From positions 1-64,000 of the forward strand of contig CAMDEE010000007.1 of the NCBI GenBank assembly GCA_945895375.1: a stretch of 64,000 bases of DNA, given 5' to 3'. The notes under the pieces were generated by a model. It was not told where the DNA came from and searched no databases. It saw only the letters and a list, made by a program, of their open reading frames with translations. The position numbers and the translations under genes are program-made. The DNA is from Auritidibacter sp. Marseille-P8566. Lineage in GTDB: Bacteria > Actinomycetota > Actinomycetes > Actinomycetales > Microbacteriaceae. Positions 1 to 14,826 of the stretch are shown in pieces. How positions within the stretch are numbered: the stretch's first letter is position 1; each line of letters starts with the position of its first letter.

Positions 1-74
1 AGTTCTTCAACTAGAAGCGAGTCCTCAATCTTGTCGAGGTTGTCAACGATTAGTTCCTTAGATCCGATTGGCAT
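1..74 (-). CDS. rpmC: 50S ribosomal protein L29, N-terminal part
   Basis: The first 24 codons of L29 are visible; the rest lies beyond the window start. The N terminus (MPIGSKEL..., then a run of acidic and leucine residues ending LLVEE) matches the first helix of actinobacterial L29. Its ATG (72-74) overlaps the TAA of rplP by one base (TAATG), so the two are probably translationally coupled. L29 is a small helical protein of the large subunit near the peptide exit tunnel. The position after rplP is the standard S10-operon order. Identification rests on a short stretch plus gene order. Confidence 0.85.
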   Translation of the reverse strand, partial: MPIGSKELIVDNLDKIEDSLLVEE

Positions 75-493
75 TATGCGTCACCCTCCACACGCTTGAT
101 GATGCGAGCCTTTAGTGGCAACTTGTGGATCGCACGATTCATGGCTTCCTTGGCAAGAGCTTCGGTCACACCAGAAACTTCGAACATCACGCGACCTGGC
201 TTGACGTTTGCTACCCACCACTCAGGAGAACCCTTACCAGAACCCATTCGGGTTTCAGCAGGCTTCTTGGTTAGTGGACGGTCTGGGAAGATGTTGATCC
301 AAACTTTTCCACCACGCTTGATGTGACGGGTCATAGCAATACGTGCAGATTCAATCTGACGGTTAGTTACATACGCAGGTGTGATTGCCTGGATGCCCCA
401 CTCGCCGAATGAAACCTTGGTACCACCAGATGCTGCGCCACTGCGCTTTGGGTGGTGTTGCTTACGGTGCTTTACTTTACGAGGAATCAACAT
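74..493 (-). CDS. rplP: 50S ribosomal protein L16
   Basis: Full-length L16 (139 residues, usual length). It begins [14 protein letters not shown] and contains the conserved [11 protein letters not shown] segment and the basic [21 protein letters not shown] stretch. L16 binds 23S rRNA near the A site and helps organise tRNA binding in the large subunit. It follows rpsC with a two-base gap and overlaps rpmC by one base, as expected in a tightly packed S10 operon. Nothing unusual is seen. Confidence 0.97.
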   Translation of the reverse strand: MLIPRKVKHRKQHHPKRSGAASGGTKVSFGEWGIQAITPAYVTNRQIESARIAMTRHIKRGGKVWINIFPDRPLTKKPAETRMGSGKGSPEWWVANVKPGRVMFEVSGVTEALAKEAMNRAIHKLPLKARIIKRVEGDA

Positions 494-495
494 GA

Positions 496-1227
496 TTATG
501 CCTTTGCGCTTTCTGCTGGACGACGGCCACGGCCTTCGCGCTCGCTACGAACTGGCTTTGCATTTGCCTGCTCGATTGCTAGCTCCTTATTGGTGATGTC
601 ACCCTTGTAGATCCATACCTTCACACCGATACGACCGAAAGTGGTCTTAGCTTCGTAGAAGCCGTAATCGATGTTGGCACGAAGAGTGTGTAGAGGAACT
701 CGACCTTGACGGTAGAACTCTGAGCGGCTCATTTCAGCGCCACCTAGACGACCTGAACACTGAACACGGATACCCTTAGCACCCTGACGCTCAGCACCCT
801 GCATACCCTTACGCATTGCACGACGGAAAGCAACACGAGCTGCTAGCTGTTCTGCAATACCCTGGGCTACCAACTGCGCATCCATCTCAGGGTTTTTAAC
901 CTCAAGGATGTTTAGCTGGATCTGCTTGTTGGTAAGTTTTTCTAGATCGGTACGGATAGCTTCAGCTTCCTGACCACGACGACCGATAACAAGACCTGGA
1001 CGAGCAGTGTGAATGTCAACACGAACACGGTCACGAGTACGCTCGATCTCGATGTGTGAAACACCTGCACGGTCTAGACGCTCTGTTAGAAGAATACGGA
1101 TACGAATATCTTCAGCAACATAGTCCTTGTAGCGCTGGCCAACCTTAGTTGAATCAGCGAACCAACGTGAACGGTGGTCTGTTGTGATACCTAGTCGGAA
1201 ACCGTAAGGATTTACCTTCTGACCCAT
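496..1227 (-). CDS. rpsC: 30S ribosomal protein S3
   Basis: S3, 243 residues. It starts [13 protein letters not shown], carries the KH type II domain with the [11 protein letters not shown] loop in the first half, and the C-terminal S3 domain with the [32 protein letters not shown]-type core (seen around residues 155-190). It forms the mRNA entry tunnel of the small subunit together with S4 and S5. The tail is arginine-rich and ends in alanine and lysine, as in other Actinobacteria. The start overlaps the stop of rplV by one base. Confidence 0.97.
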   Translation of the reverse strand: MGQKVNPYGFRLGITTDHRSRWFADSTKVGQRYKDYVAEDIRIRILLTERLDRAGVSHIEIERTRDRVRVDIHTARPGLVIGRRGQEAEAIRTDLEKLTNKQIQLNILEVKNPEMDAQLVAQGIAEQLAARVAFRRAMRKGMQGAERQGAKGIRVQCSGRLGGAEMSRSEFYRQGRVPLHTLRANIDYGFYEAKTTFGRIGVKVWIYKGDITNKELAIEQANAKPVRSEREGRGRRPAESAKA

Positions 1228-1619
1228 TACTTGGTCCTCGCCTTCTGTGCAGTTGCCTTAGCGACAATCTCGTCTGGAGTTGAAACAACAACTGTGATGT
1301 GGCTTGTGCGCTTCAAGATCTGAGCAGAACGTCCCTGAGCACGAGGCATAAATCTCTTCATGGTCGCACCTTCGTCAACGAATGCTGCTGAAATGATTAG
1401 GTCGGCCTCATCGAAACGAACGTTAGCTGCATCAGCCTTCACTCTTGCGTTAGCAACAGCAGAAGCGATCAACTTGTTCACTGGCTCGGCAGCTGCCTGA
1501 GGAGCAAACTTCATCAGAGCAAGTGCTTCTTCAGCGCTCTTGCCACGGATTAGGTTCACAACACGACGTGCCTTCTGAGGTGTGATACGAACACTGCGTA
1601 ATTTAGCGGTAGCTTCCAT
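1227..1619 (-). CDS. rplV: 50S ribosomal protein L22
   Basis: L22, 130 residues. It has the family N terminus ([23 protein letters not shown]) and the extended beta-hairpin region with [12 protein letters not shown], which reaches into the nascent peptide exit tunnel. No deletion or insertion is seen in the hairpin, where macrolide-resistance changes usually occur. It sits two bases after rpsS and overlaps rpsC by one base. The C terminus has a short basic extension (TAQKARTK). Confidence 0.97.
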   Translation of the reverse strand: MEATAKLRSVRITPQKARRVVNLIRGKSAEEALALMKFAPQAAAEPVNKLIASAVANARVKADAANVRFDEADLIISAAFVDEGATMKRFMPRAQGRSAQILKRTSHITVVVSTPDEIVAKATAQKARTK

Positions 1620-1621
1620 GA

Positions 1622-1903
1622 TTACTTCCTGCGACCCTTCTTGTCGTCCTTCACGTGTCCACGGAAGGTGCGGGTAGGTGCGAATTCACCGAGCTTGTGA
1701 CCAACCATGGTCTCGCTCACGAAAACTGGGATGTGCTTGCGGCCATCGTGAACCGCGATGGTGTGACCCAGCATGGCTGGAACAATCATCGAACGACGTG
1801 ACCAGGTCTTGATCACGTTCTTGGTGTTAGCTTCGTTCTGCTTGGCTACCTTCTTGAAAAGGTGGTCATCAACGAAAGGACCTTTTTTTAGACTTCTTGG
1901 CAT
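1622..1903 (-). CDS. rpsS: 30S ribosomal protein S19
   Basis: S19, 93 residues, typical length. The start [15 protein letters not shown] and the central [22 protein letters not shown] region are diagnostic. S19 sits in the head of the small subunit with S13 and contacts the A-site tRNA region. It lies 16 bases downstream of rplB and two bases upstream of rplV on the same transcript. Confidence 0.97.
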   Translation of the reverse strand: MPRSLKKGPFVDDHLFKKVAKQNEANTKNVIKTWSRRSMIVPAMLGHTIAVHDGRKHIPVFVSETMVGHKLGEFAPTRTFRGHVKDDKKGRRK

Positions 1904-1919
1904 ATTCTTCTAGCTCCTA

Positions 1920-2753
1920 CTAGTGGCTTCCACGTGGACGACGGCGAACAATCATCTTGTCGCTAGGCAACTTCTTCTTACGGGTACGACCCTCAGCTTG
2001 ACCCCAAGGGCTCACTGGGTGACGTCCACCAGAAGTCTTACCTTCACCACCACCGTGTGGGTGGTCGACTGGGTTCATAGCAACACCACGGACAGTTGGG
2101 CGAACACCCTTCCATCTCATACGTCCTGCTTTACCCCAGTTGATGTTTGACTGCTCAGCGTTACCGACTTCACCGATGGTTGCACGGCAACGAGCATCGA
2201 CGTTACGGATTTCACCTGAAGGCAAACGTAGCTGAGCCATTCCACCATCTTTAGCAACTAGACGAACTGCAGCTCCAGCTGATCGACCCATCTTGGCTCC
2301 ACCGCCTGGCTTTAGTTCGATTGCGTGGATAACGGTACCAACCGGGATGTTCTTCAAAGGTAAAGCGTTACCTGGCTTGATGTCCGCTGATGGACCCTGC
2401 TCAATACGGTCACCCTGCTTTAGCTTGTTAGGAGCGATGATGTATCGCTTCTCGCCATCTGCATAGTGAAGTAGTGCAATACGTGCGGTACGGTTCGGGT
2501 CGTACTCGATGTGTGCAACAGTAGCTGGCACGCCATCTTTGTCGTGACGACGGAAGTCGATCACACGGTACTGACGCTTGTGACCACCACCGATGTGACG
2601 AGTAGTAATACGACCTGATGCGTTACGACCACCAGTTTTTGGTAGTGGACGAAGTAGTGACTTCTCAGGAGTGGTTCTAGTGATTTCAGCAAAGTCTGAA
2701 ACAGATGAACCACGACGACCTGGAGTCGTTGGCTTATATTTACGAATTCCCAT
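1920..2753 (-). CDS. rplB: 50S ribosomal protein L2
   Basis: L2, 277 residues. It has the N-terminal [18 protein letters not shown], the SH3-like core, and the highly conserved C-terminal loop [29 protein letters not shown], whose histidine is important for peptidyl transferase assembly in the family. It ends in a lysine/arginine-rich tail. It lies 13 bases after rplW in the S10 operon and shows no departure from the family. Confidence 0.97.
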   Translation of the reverse strand: MGIRKYKPTTPGRRGSSVSDFAEITRTTPEKSLLRPLPKTGGRNASGRITTRHIGGGHKRQYRVIDFRRHDKDGVPATVAHIEYDPNRTARIALLHYADGEKRYIIAPNKLKQGDRIEQGPSADIKPGNALPLKNIPVGTVIHAIELKPGGGAKMGRSAGAAVRLVAKDGGMAQLRLPSGEIRNVDARCRATIGEVGNAEQSNINWGKAGRMRWKGVRPTVRGVAMNPVDHPHGGGEGKTSGGRHPVSPWGQAEGRTRKKKLPSDKMIVRRRPRGSH

Positions 2754-2766
2754 TTATCTCTCGCCC

Positions 2767-3066
2767 TTAACCGATGTTGCTAAACAAGTCGATGGTGCCG
2801 CTCTTCAAAGTGATGATTGCGCGCTTGGTGTCCTTGCGCTTACCCAATCCAAACTTTGTCTTGCGGGTCTTACCAATGCGGTTCAAAGTGTTAACTGATG
2901 CAACCTTGACGTTGAAGATAACTTCAACAGCCTGCTTGATCTCAGTCTTGTTTGAACGTGGATCCACTTCGAAGGTGTACTTACCCATGTCAATGAGGTT
3001 GTATGACTTCTCGGAAACGATTGGACGAATAATGACGTCTCTTGGGTTCTTGCTTACTGCAGTCAT
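2767..3066 (-). CDS. rplW: 50S ribosomal protein L23
   Basis: L23, 99 residues. It contains the [18 protein letters not shown] start region and the beta-strand [18 protein letters not shown] typical of the family. L23 lines the exit tunnel mouth and is the docking site for trigger factor and the signal recognition particle. Two bases separate it from rplD and 13 from rplB, consistent with one polycistronic transcript. Confidence 0.97.
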   Translation of the reverse strand: MTAVSKNPRDVIIRPIVSEKSYNLIDMGKYTFEVDPRSNKTEIKQAVEVIFNVKVASVNTLNRIGKTRKTKFGLGKRKDTKRAIITLKSGTIDLFSNIG

Positions 3067-3068
3067 TT

Positions 3069-3704
3069 TTACGCCTCCTTCTTTGAGTTAGCGGTGAACT
3101 CTTCAATAGCTGACTTTGTGAAAACTAGGTCATCAGAGTTCAAGATGTCGTAAGCGTTTAGCTGGTCAACTGGAAGAACGTGAACGTTCTTTAGGTTGCG
3201 CAAGCTTAGGTAGCTAACCTCATCAGTGCGGTCAAGAACAACTAGCACGTTCTTCTGCTTGGTGAACATAGCAAGGTATGCCTGAGCTGCCTTAGTTGAA
3301 GGCTTGTCGCTTAGACCAAGGGACTCAACTACGTGCAGACGGTTGTTACGCGCTCTGTCAGTTAGTGCCTGACGAACTGCAGCAGCCTTCATCTTCTTAG
3401 GTGTTCTCTGGTCATAGTCACGAGGCTTAGGGCCGTGAGTGATATAACCACCACGCATCTGAGGAGCACGAAGGGAACCCTGACGAGCACGACCTGTACC
3501 CTTCTGAGCGAAAGGCTTCTTACCAGTACCTGAAACTTCACCGTGACGCTTGGTTGACTGGGTGCCCTGACGAGCAGCAGCCATCTGAGCTACAACAACC
3601 TGGTGAACTAGAGGAATGCTGATGTTGACATCGAACAGAGCTGCATCAAGTTCAACTGAACCTGACTTCTTTCCCTGTATGTCTAATACATCTACGTTTG
3701 CCAT
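3069..3704 (-). CDS. rplD: 50S ribosomal protein L4
   Basis: L4, 211 residues. The long unstructured loop is visible as [20 protein letters not shown] followed by [14 protein letters not shown] and RGG, which enters the 50S core beside the exit tunnel. The C-terminal half has the Rossmann-like fold with [22 protein letters not shown]. In E. coli L4 also represses the S10 operon. Here the leader differs (see the palindrome before rpsJ), so the same autoregulation cannot be assumed. Confidence 0.97.
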   Translation of the reverse strand: MANVDVLDIQGKKSGSVELDAALFDVNISIPLVHQVVVAQMAAARQGTQSTKRHGEVSGTGKKPFAQKGTGRARQGSLRAPQMRGGYITHGPKPRDYDQRTPKKMKAAAVRQALTDRARNNRLHVVESLGLSDKPSTKAAQAYLAMFTKQKNVLVVLDRTDEVSYLSLRNLKNVHVLPVDQLNAYDILNSDDLVFTKSAIEEFTANSKKEA

Positions 3705-3709
3705 GAGAA

Positions 3710-4363
3710 TTATGCACCCTTCTTCACTGCGTTACGAACGAATACAAGTGATCCCTTTGAACCAGGAACTGCACCCTTGACAAGTAGTAGACCCTTTTCA
3801 GCGTCGATACCGTGAATAGATAGGTTCAAGGTTGTGACCTTGTCCTGACCCATACGTCCAGCCATCTTGGTTCCCTTGAAAACACGACCTGGAGAAGTAC
3901 CAGCACCGATAGAACCAGGCTTACGGTGGTTACGGTGTGAACCGTGTGATGCACCAACACCGTGGAAACCGTGACGCTTCATGTGACCTGCGAAACCTTT
4001 ACCCTTGCTAGTTCCAACAACGTCAACGAACATGCCAACTTCAAAAACCTCAACACCAAGTTCCTGACCAACTTCATAAGTGTCAGCGTCTAGTGTTCTG
4101 ATTTCTGCAAGGTGACGACGAGGAGTTGAACCTGACTTAGCAAACTGACCTGCATCTGGCTTGTTTACTTTGCGTGGGTCGATAGCTCCGTAAGCGATCT
4201 GGATTGCTGTGTAACCATCGTTCTCAAGGTTCTTGATCTGAGTGATTACGTTTGAACCAGCTTCAATAACAGTGATTGGGACCATCTTGTTGTTGGCGTC
4301 CCATGCCTGGGTCATACCGAGCTTGGTGCCCAGTAGTCCCTTCACAATACGTGTAGTAGTCAT
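3710..4363 (-). CDS. rplC: 50S ribosomal protein L3
   Basis: L3 of 217 residues from the start chosen here. The reading frame stays open for 12 more codons upstream to an ATG at 4399, but that would overlap rpsJ by 26 bases. The ATG at 4363 gives the family start [19 protein letters not shown] and is preceded by an AAGGAAAA ribosome site about eight bases away. The body has the expected [12 protein letters not shown] and [22 protein letters not shown] segments. L3 is an early assembly protein near the peptidyl transferase centre. Confidence 0.95.
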   Translation of the reverse strand: MTTTRIVKGLLGTKLGMTQAWDANNKMVPITVIEAGSNVITQIKNLENDGYTAIQIAYGAIDPRKVNKPDAGQFAKSGSTPRRHLAEIRTLDADTYEVGQELGVEVFEVGMFVDVVGTSKGKGFAGHMKRHGFHGVGASHGSHRNHRKPGSIGAGTSPGRVFKGTKMAGRMGQDKVTTLNLSIHGIDAEKGLLLVKGAVPGSKGSLVFVRNAVKKGA

Positions 4364-4373
4364 CTTATTTTCC

Positions 4374-4682
4374 TTAGAGCTTGATCTCGATGTTGACATC
4401 GGCTGGAAGGTCGAGACGCATCAGTGAGTCAACTGCCTTAGGAGTTGGGTTGATGATGTCGATCAAGCGCTTGTGGGTGCGCATCTCGAAGTGCTCGCGG
4501 CTGTCCTTGTACTTGTGAGGTGAACGAATCACCGCAATGACGTTCTTCTCAGTAGGTAGTGGCACAGGACCAACAACCTTCGCACCCGCACGGGTAACGG
4601 TTTCTACGATCTTTCGAGCTGAAGAATCGATGATCTCGTGATCGTACGACTTCAGTCGAATGCGGATCTTCTGATCTGCCAT
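4374..4682 (-). CDS. rpsJ: 30S ribosomal protein S10 (NusE)
   Basis: S10, 102 residues, the first gene of the S10 operon here. It begins [19 protein letters not shown] and includes [38 protein letters not shown]10 is part of the 30S head and also acts in transcription as NusE, linking NusB and NusG. The ribosome site is weak (GCGAG); an 8-bp RNA hairpin and a TTGACA promoter lie just upstream (both listed). Confidence 0.97.
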   Translation of the reverse strand: MADQKIRIRLKSYDHEIIDSSARKIVETVTRAGAKVVGPVPLPTEKNVIAVIRSPHKYKDSREHFEMRTHKRLIDIINPTPKAVDSLMRLDLPADVNIEIKL

Positions 4683-4696
4683 TAGGACTCGCTTTC

Positions 4697-4715
4697 TTGA
4701 CGTCTAAGACGTCAA
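4697..4715. promoter_or_regulatory. Perfect inverted repeat before rpsJ
   Basis: TTGACGTCTAAGACGTCAA is a perfect inverted repeat with nine-base arms about one central base. It lies 15 bases upstream of the rpsJ start and downstream of the predicted promoter. In the rpsJ transcript it could fold into an eight-pair stem (UUGACGUC/GACGUCAA) with a UUA loop directly before the ribosome site. It could equally be a DNA operator. The position suggests control of the ribosomal operon, but this is inference. Confidence 0.6.
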
Positions 4716-4731
4716 TAACTAGCAGCACTTT

Positions 4732-4759
4732 TTGATATGCACCACTATTTATCTGTCAA
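4732..4759 (-). promoter_or_regulatory. Predicted promoter of the S10 operon
   Basis: On the minus strand TTGACA (4754-4759) and TATCAA (4732-4737) are separated by 16 bases. This is a good match to a housekeeping sigma promoter and would start transcription near 4725, giving a leader of about 40 bases that contains the inverted repeat. A further TTGACA lies farther upstream on the same strand without a clear -10. Only sequence match supports this. Confidence 0.5.
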
Positions 4760-5049
4760 ACCCAGTTACCTGGGGCACTGCTCCGACCCACGCACTCGGG
4801 AGTGTCGCGAGCCAGGCTCACTTCAATCTCAAATACATACTTCGGTAAATTTTTGGCTCAGCTGCGGCCGGACCCGTTTTAGCGGTTCACTATTGCCTGC
4901 AGTGGATCATCCCAGAAAGGACGACATCACATGAACTTTTCAATCTTGGCACAACTACCCGTGTCAATGCAAGTCCAGCCAAGAAAAAACCCTAATATTC
5001 GAACATTTATGTCCCAGAGTCCAACCCCTAATCCAGACACAATAGACCC
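4760..5049. other. Intergenic region between rpsJ and a small membrane gene
   Basis: About 290 bases separate the divergent rpsJ promoter and the small plus-strand gene. No convincing coding frame was found: the open frames are short and have no recognisable product. At its right end CACAAT (5038-5043) lies six bases before the ATG at 5050 and could serve as a leaderless -10. The rest shows nothing I can assign. Confidence 0.4.
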
Positions 5050-5439
5050 ATGACAATCTTTGAATTCTCAGCCTGGCTGAACATCTTGGTCCTAGTACTA
5101 GTAACCTGCTTCCAAATAGCCCTTATTTCAGGATCTCCATGGGGTGAATATGCATTTGGTGGCAAACACAAAGGGGTTTTACCAAGAAACCTTAGAATTG
5201 GCTCAGTTATAACCTCTTTCCTATACCTAGGAATAGCAGGCCATTACCTAGCCCAACTAGGCATTTTCCCTAAACTGCTCTCCCCTGAGCTCAACCAAAT
5301 AGCCAACTGGGCAATAGTAGGAATCAACTCCCTAGCCCTAATCATGAACACCATAACCCCAAGCAAGAAAGAACGCATGATCTGGGCTCCTGTTGCTTTA
5401 GTGCTTCTAGCCACAAGCGTGGCAATAGCCCTGAACTAG
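5050..5439 (+). CDS. Small four-helix membrane protein, unknown function
   Basis: A 129-residue protein with about four hydrophobic segments (near residues 7-30, 48-68, 84-102 and 110-128). Between the first two is the stretch WGEYAFGGKHKGVLP, a motif I associate with a widespread but uncharacterised family of small actinobacterial membrane proteins. There is no signal peptide cleavage site and no ribosome site; CACAAT six bases before the ATG suggests a leaderless transcript. It lies on the opposite strand between the str and S10 operons, which are usually adjacent. It ends before a bidirectional terminator. Function unknown. Confidence 0.75.
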   Translation: MTIFEFSAWLNILVLVLVTCFQIALISGSPWGEYAFGGKHKGVLPRNLRIGSVITSFLYLGIAGHYLAQLGIFPKLLSPELNQIANWAIVGINSLALIMNTITPSKKERMIWAPVALVLLATSVAIALN

Positions 5440-5475
5440 CTCAATCTAGACACTCAGCCCCATCACAACACAAAT

Positions 5476-5509
5476 AAAGAACCCCAGACCATAAGGCCTG
5501 GGGTTCTTT
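5476..5509. terminator. Bidirectional terminator between tuf and the small membrane gene
   Basis: AAAGAACCCCAG (5476-5487) pairs perfectly with CTGGGGTTCTTT (5498-5509). The GC-rich stem is flanked by A-runs on the left and T-runs on the right, so it can end transcripts from both sides: tuf from the right and the small membrane protein gene from the left. Confidence 0.85.
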
Positions 5510-5525
5510 AAGTTAGTTTCTAGAA

Positions 5526-6716
5526 CTACTTGGTGATCTTGGTTACTGTACCAGCACCAACTGTGCGGCCACCTTCACGGATAGCGAAGCGAAGACCCTC
5601 TTCCATAGCAATTGGCTGAATTAGCTCAACTGACATTTCGGTGGTGTCGCCAGGCATAACCATTTCAGTACCTGCAGGCAAGGTGATAACACCAGTTACG
5701 TCTGTGGTACGGAAGTAGAACTGTGGACGGTAGTTTGCGTAGAACGGGTTGTGACGGCCACCCTCATCCTTTGAAAGGATGTAGACGTTGCCATCGAAGC
5801 CAGTGTGAGGTGTGATCGAACCAGGCTTACATACAACCTGGCCACGCTCTACATCTTCACGCTTGGTTCCACGTAGCAATAGACCTACGTTTTCACCTGC
5901 CTCTGCGTAGTCAAGTAGCTTGCGGAACATTTCGATTCCGGTAACGGTGGTCTTCTGCTTCTCGCGGATACCAACGATTTCAACTTCGTCGTTAACCTTA
6001 ACCTGGCCACGCTCGATCTTTCCAGTGATAACAGTTCCACGACCAGTGATTGTGAAAACGTCTTCAACAGGCATCAAGAATGCTTTGTCCAAGTCGCGAA
6101 CTGGCTCTGGGATGTTAGCGTCAACAGCGTCCATTAGGTCTAGAACTGTCTGACCCCATGTAGCGTCGCCTTCTAGTGCCTTTAGAGCTGAAACCTGTAC
6201 TACAGGAGCGTCGTCTCCTGGGAACTCGTACATTGAAAGAAGTTCACGAACTTCCATCTCTACTAGCTCAAGGATTTCCTTGTCAGCAACCATGTCGCTC
6301 TTGTTTAGAGCTACAACGATGTATGGAACACCAACCTGACGAGCAAGAAGCACGTGCTCCTTGGTCTGAGGCATAGGACCATCAGTTGCTGCTACTACAA
6401 GAATCGCACCATCCATCTGAGCTGCACCAGTAATCATGTTCTTGATGTAGTCAGCGTGACCTGGAGCATCTACGTGAGCGTAGTGACGCTTTTCGGTCTG
6501 GTACTCAACGTGTGAGATGTTGATCGTAATACCACGCTGCTTTTCTTCAGGTGAGTTGTCGATCTGGTCGAATGCTGAAGCTGTGTTCAGTGTTGGATAT
6601 TTGTCGTGAAGCACCTTAGTGATCGCAGCAGTCAAAGTGGTCTTACCGTGGTCAACGTGACCGATAGTACCGATATTGACGTGCGGCTTGGTGCGCTCGA
6701 ATTTCGCCTTTGCCAT
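5526..6716 (-). CDS. tuf: Translation elongation factor Tu
   Basis: EF-Tu, 396 residues. The GTPase motifs are all present: GHVDHGKTT near residue 19, the switch region [21 protein letters not shown] and the SALK box. Domains 2 and 3 follow with the usual [11 protein letters not shown]. It delivers aminoacyl-tRNA to the ribosome. The ribosome site GGAGGACC is strong. It is the last gene of the str operon, 117 bases after fusA, and has its own downstream terminator. Only one copy is seen here. Confidence 0.98.
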   Translation of the reverse strand: MAKAKFERTKPHVNIGTIGHVDHGKTTLTAAITKVLHDKYPTLNTASAFDQIDNSPEEKQRGITINISHVEYQTEKRHYAHVDAPGHADYIKNMITGAAQMDGAILVVAATDGPMPQTKEHVLLARQVGVPYIVVALNKSDMVADKEILELVEMEVRELLSMYEFPGDDAPVVQVSALKALEGDATWGQTVLDLMDAVDANIPEPVRDLDKAFLMPVEDVFTITGRGTVITGKIERGQVKVNDEVEIVGIREKQKTTVTGIEMFRKLLDYAEAGENVGLLLRGTKREDVERGQVVCKPGSITPHTGFDGNVYILSKDEGGRHNPFYANYRPQFYFRTTDVTGVITLPAGTEMVMPGDTTEMSVELIQPIAMEEGLRFAIREGGRTVGAGTVTKITK

Positions 6717-6833
6717 TTATGGTCCTCCTCAGGACTCGTAGTTTTCCCACGGGCACACTTTATGCCCTATTTGGATTGGGTTTACAGAATTTATATTCTA
6801 GTAAGAAAAGTAGGTTCTAGGTAGCCCTAGAGC

Positions 6834-8936
6834 TTACTCCCCCTTGTTCTTTTGTACGATTTCGTCAGCAACAGCTCTCGGGACCTCAGAATAGGACTCG
6901 AAAGTCATTGAATAGACCGCACGACCCGAAGTCTTCGAGCGTAGGTCTCCAACGTAACCGAACATCTCTGACAGTGGAACTAGGGCGCGAACGACCTTGA
7001 CGCCAGAAGCGTCATCCATTGCCTGAATCTGACCGCGTCGAGAGTTCAAGTCACCGATAACATCACCCATGTATTCCTCTGGGGTACGCACTTCGACGGC
7101 CATCAACGGCTCTAGCAGTGTTGGTTGTGCCAATCTCGATGCTTCTTTATAAGCAATCGAGCCAGCGATCTTGAAGGCCATTTCAGATGAGTCAACATCG
7201 TGATATGCACCATCAAGAAGAGTTGCCTTAACACCCACAACTGGGTATCCGGCTAGAGTTCCAACTAGCATCGCATCGCGAATACCAGCGTCAACGCTTG
7301 GGATGTACTCACGAGGAACACGTCCACCAGTCACTGAGTTTACGAACTCGTAAGTCTTGTCACCCTCAACCTCCATAGGCTCCAGTTTGATCTGGATCTT
7401 GGCGAACTGACCTGAACCACCGGTCTGCTTCTTGTGGGTGTAATCATATTTTTCAACAGCGCGCTTTAGAGTCTCGCGGTAGGCAACCTGAGGCTTACCA
7501 ACGTTAGCCTCAACCTTGAACTCACGACGCATTCTGTCAACCAAGATGTCAAGGTGGAGTTCACCCATACCTGAGATAACAGTCTGACCAGTTTCCTGAT
7601 CCTGCTCAACGCGGAAGGTTGGGTCTTCTTCAGCAAGCTTCTGAATAGCAAGACCTAGCTTTTCCTGGTCGCCCTTAGTCTTTGGCTCAATCGCAACAGA
7701 GATAACTGGCTCTGGGAAAGTCATTGACTCAAGAACAACTGGGTTTGCCTTGTCACAAAGAGTGTCACCGGTTGTGGTGTCCTTTAGACCAATAGCTGCG
7801 TAGATGTGTCCAGCGGTTACAGTCTCAACAGGGTTTTCCTTGTTGGCGTGCATCTGGAACAACTTACCGATACGTTCGTTACGGTCCTTAGTTGCGTTTA
7901 GAACCTGGTCACCCTGAGATGCCTGTCCTGAGTAAACGCGGATGTAAGTTAGACGACCGAAGAATGGGTGAGTCATAACCTTGAAAGCAAGAGCAGCAAA
8001 TGGCTCTGTTGACTTAGGCTCGCGACGGATGATCTTCTCTTCGTCACGAACATCGTGACCTTCAACAGCTGGAACATCCAGAGGTGAAGGAAGGTAGTCG
8101 ATAACAGCGTCAAGCATTGGCTGAACACCCTTGTTCTTGAAAGCAGAACCACAAAGAACTGGGTACAAAGTTGAAGTAACGGTTAGCTTACGAATAGCAC
8201 CCTTGATTTCAGCAACGGTTAGCTCTTCGCCAGCAAAGTACTTCTCCATAAGAGCGTCATCTGCTTCAGCAACAGTTTCCAAAAGCATCTTGCGGTACTC
8301 ATCAGCCTTGCCTTGCATGTCTGCAGGGATAGCTTCGATTTCGTACTTAGCTCCAAGCTCAACATCTCCACGCCAGGTTAGAGCGCGCATTTCAACTAGG
8401 TCGATAACACCTTCGAAAGTTGACTCAGCACCGATAGGTAGCTGGATAACTAGTGGCTTAGCACCTAGACGCTTGATAATTGTGTCTACTGTGAAGTAGA
8501 AGTCAGCACCTAGCTTGTCCATCTTGTTTACAAAACAGATACGAGGAACGTCATACTTGTCAGCTTGACGCCAAACAGTTTCTGACTGAGGCTCAACACC
8601 TTCTTTACCATCGAATACAGCAACAGCACCATCTAGAACACGAAGTGAACGCTCCACTTCAACTGTGAAGTCAACGTGGCCTGGGGTGTCAATGATGTTG
8701 ATCTGGTTCTTGTTCCAGAAACAGGTAGTCGCAGCTGAGGTAATGGTAATACCACGTTCCTGCTCCTGCTCCATCCAGTCCATAGTTGCAGCACCATCGT
8801 GCACTTCACCGATCTTGTGTGTGATACCGGTGTAGTACAAAATACGCTCGGTAGTTGTTGTCTTACCTGCGTCAATGTGCGCCATGATACCGATGTTGCG
8901 TACCTTGTTTAGGTCCGTTAGAACTTCTTGGGCCAC
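6834..8936 (-). CDS. fusA: Translation elongation factor G
   Basis: EF-G, 700 residues. The start is GTG with a strong GGAGGACC ribosome site. The G domain shows [15 protein letters not shown], the switch [22 protein letters not shown] and NKMDKLGAD. Domain IV has the [15 protein letters not shown] region and domain V the [21 protein letters not shown] segment. It catalyses ribosomal translocation and, with RRF, ribosome recycling. It lies 90 bases after rpsG with a hairpin in between. Confidence 0.98.
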   Translation of the reverse strand: MAQEVLTDLNKVRNIGIMAHIDAGKTTTTERILYYTGITHKIGEVHDGAATMDWMEQEQERGITITSAATTCFWNKNQINIIDTPGHVDFTVEVERSLRVLDGAVAVFDGKEGVEPQSETVWRQADKYDVPRICFVNKMDKLGADFYFTVDTIIKRLGAKPLVIQLPIGAESTFEGVIDLVEMRALTWRGDVELGAKYEIEAIPADMQGKADEYRKMLLETVAEADDALMEKYFAGEELTVAEIKGAIRKLTVTSTLYPVLCGSAFKNKGVQPMLDAVIDYLPSPLDVPAVEGHDVRDEEKIIRREPKSTEPFAALAFKVMTHPFFGRLTYIRVYSGQASQGDQVLNATKDRNERIGKLFQMHANKENPVETVTAGHIYAAIGLKDTTTGDTLCDKANPVVLESMTFPEPVISVAIEPKTKGDQEKLGLAIQKLAEEDPTFRVEQDQETGQTVISGMGELHLDILVDRMRREFKVEANVGKPQVAYRETLKRAVEKYDYTHKKQTGGSGQFAKIQIKLEPMEVEGDKTYEFVNSVTGGRVPREYIPSVDAGIRDAMLVGTLAGYPVVGVKATLLDGAYHDVDSSEMAFKIAGSIAYKEASRLAQPTLLEPLMAVEVRTPEEYMGDVIGDLNSRRGQIQAMDDASGVKVVRALVPLSEMFGYVGDLRSKTSGRAVYSMTFESYSEVPRAVADEIVQKNKGE

Positions 8937-8977
8937 GATGGTCCTCCGAATTAGATGTTGGGTTTACTTACTTAATT

Positions 8978-9019
8978 GAACATCCGCTTGCTAAACAAAA
9001 GGTTAACAAGCGGAGGTTC
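8978..9019 (-). promoter_or_regulatory. Hairpin between rpsG and fusA
   Basis: GAACATCCGCTTG and CAAGCGGAGGTTC form a stem of about 12 pairs with one mismatch and a 16-base loop. It lies just after the rpsG stop. There is no U-run, so it is more likely an RNA processing site, a partial terminator or a stability element than a full terminator. Confidence 0.45.
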
Positions 9020-9026
9020 TTGATTT

Positions 9027-9497
9027 CTACCAGCGGTAGTGAGCGAAAGCCTTGTTTGATTCAGCCATCTTGTGTGTGTCTTCGCGACGCTTAACAGCAG
9101 CGCCTAGACCGTTAGATGCATCCAAGATCTCGTTCATCAAACGCTCAGTCATAGTCTTTTCGCGACGAGCCTTTGCGTAGCCAACCAACCAGCGAAGAGC
9201 CAAAGTGTTTGCACGATGTGCCTTAACTTCAACTGGAACCTGGTAGGTAGAACCACCAACACGACGTGAACGAACCTCAACTGTTGGACGAACATTGTCT
9301 AGAGCTTTCTTTAGAAGCACAACTGCATCTGCACCGCTCTTGGTCGCTGCACCAGAAAGTGCACCATAAACGATTGACTCAGCAACGCTCTTCTTGCCAT
9401 CAAGAAGAATCTTGTTGACCAAAGTAGTTACAACTTGTGAACCATATACTGGGTCAGAGACCACAGGCTTCTTGGTTATAGGACCTTTACGAGGCAT
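9027..9497 (-). CDS. rpsG: 30S ribosomal protein S7
   Basis: S7, 156 residues, typical length. It starts [12 protein letters not shown], includes [27 protein letters not shown] and the [17 protein letters not shown] helix, and ends with [10 protein letters not shown]7 nucleates assembly of the 30S head and contacts E-site tRNA. Its ATG overlaps the rpsL stop by one base (TAATG). Confidence 0.98.
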   Translation of the reverse strand: MPRKGPITKKPVVSDPVYGSQVVTTLVNKILLDGKKSVAESIVYGALSGAATKSGADAVVLLKKALDNVRPTVEVRSRRVGGSTYQVPVEVKAHRANTLALRWLVGYAKARREKTMTERLMNEILDASNGLGAAVKRREDTHKMAESNKAFAHYRW

Positions 9498-9868
9498 TAC
9501 TTACCCTTCTTTGCACCGTATTGGCTACGAGCCTGCTTACGGTTCTTAACTGCCTGAGTGTCTAGTGCACCACGGACGATCTTGTAACGAACACCAGGAA
9601 GGTCCTTCACACGACCACCACGAACTAGCACCATTGAGTGCTCCTGGAGGTTGTGGCCTTCGCCTGGAATGTAAGCGGTAACTTCAATACCGTTTGAAAG
9701 CTTGACACGAGCCACCTTACGTAGAGCCGAGTTCGGCTTCTTTGGTGTGGTGGTGTACACACGGGTACATACTCCGCGGCGCTGTGGGCTGGCCTTAAGT
9801 GCTGGCGTCTTTGACTTAGTAGCCTTGGCGCTGCGACCCTTGCGGACCAACTGCTGAATTGTTGGCAC
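9497..9868 (-). CDS. rpsL: 30S ribosomal protein S12
   Basis: S12, 123 residues, with a GTG start behind an AAGGAG ribosome site. The decoding-centre segments are wild type: [15 protein letters not shown] has lysine at the usual streptomycin-resistance position, and [12 protein letters not shown] keeps the second conserved lysine. So the sequence predicts streptomycin sensitivity at this locus. First gene of the str operon, separated from rpoC by 195 bases. Confidence 0.98.
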   Translation of the reverse strand: MPTIQQLVRKGRSAKATKSKTPALKASPQRRGVCTRVYTTTPKKPNSALRKVARVKLSNGIEVTAYIPGEGHNLQEHSMVLVRGGRVKDLPGVRYKIVRGALDTQAVKNRKQARSQYGAKKGK

Positions 9869-10063
9869 TGCTTCTCCTTGTTTTTACCTCGGTTTCCCGA
9901 GAGTTTGGTTACTTCTTGTCTCTTTTTAGACACAGCGGATGCTGTATCAAAAACCTGTTGTGGCCCACCGGAGCTAAATCACTTGAGCTTTAGGGCTGGG
10001 TTTGGTCTAAACGCAAACCTTGCCTAGCCTACTGAAATAACTCCTGTGGGTCAAACGGATTCT
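9869..10063 (-). promoter_or_regulatory. str operon leader
   Basis: This 195-base gap between rpoC and rpsL probably carries the str operon promoter. TTGATA followed 16 bases later by TAAAAA is visible on the minus strand, a weak match, with an ACAGC...GCTGT inverted repeat between the two. Closer to rpsL, CTCGG-GAAA-CCGAG (9888-9901) would form a five-pair RNA stem with a GAAA loop just before the ribosome site. No strong rpoC terminator is evident. Confidence 0.4.
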
Positions 10064-14800
<4,737 letters not shown>

Positions 14801-14826
14801 ATTTATTCTTTTCTCTCTAGATTCGC

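Noticed and set aside
4737-4934. Open frame of 65 codons on the plus strand upstream of rpsJ
   Set aside because: No ribosome site, odd composition with scattered cysteines and prolines, and it lies over the predicted S10 promoter. Most likely non-coding.
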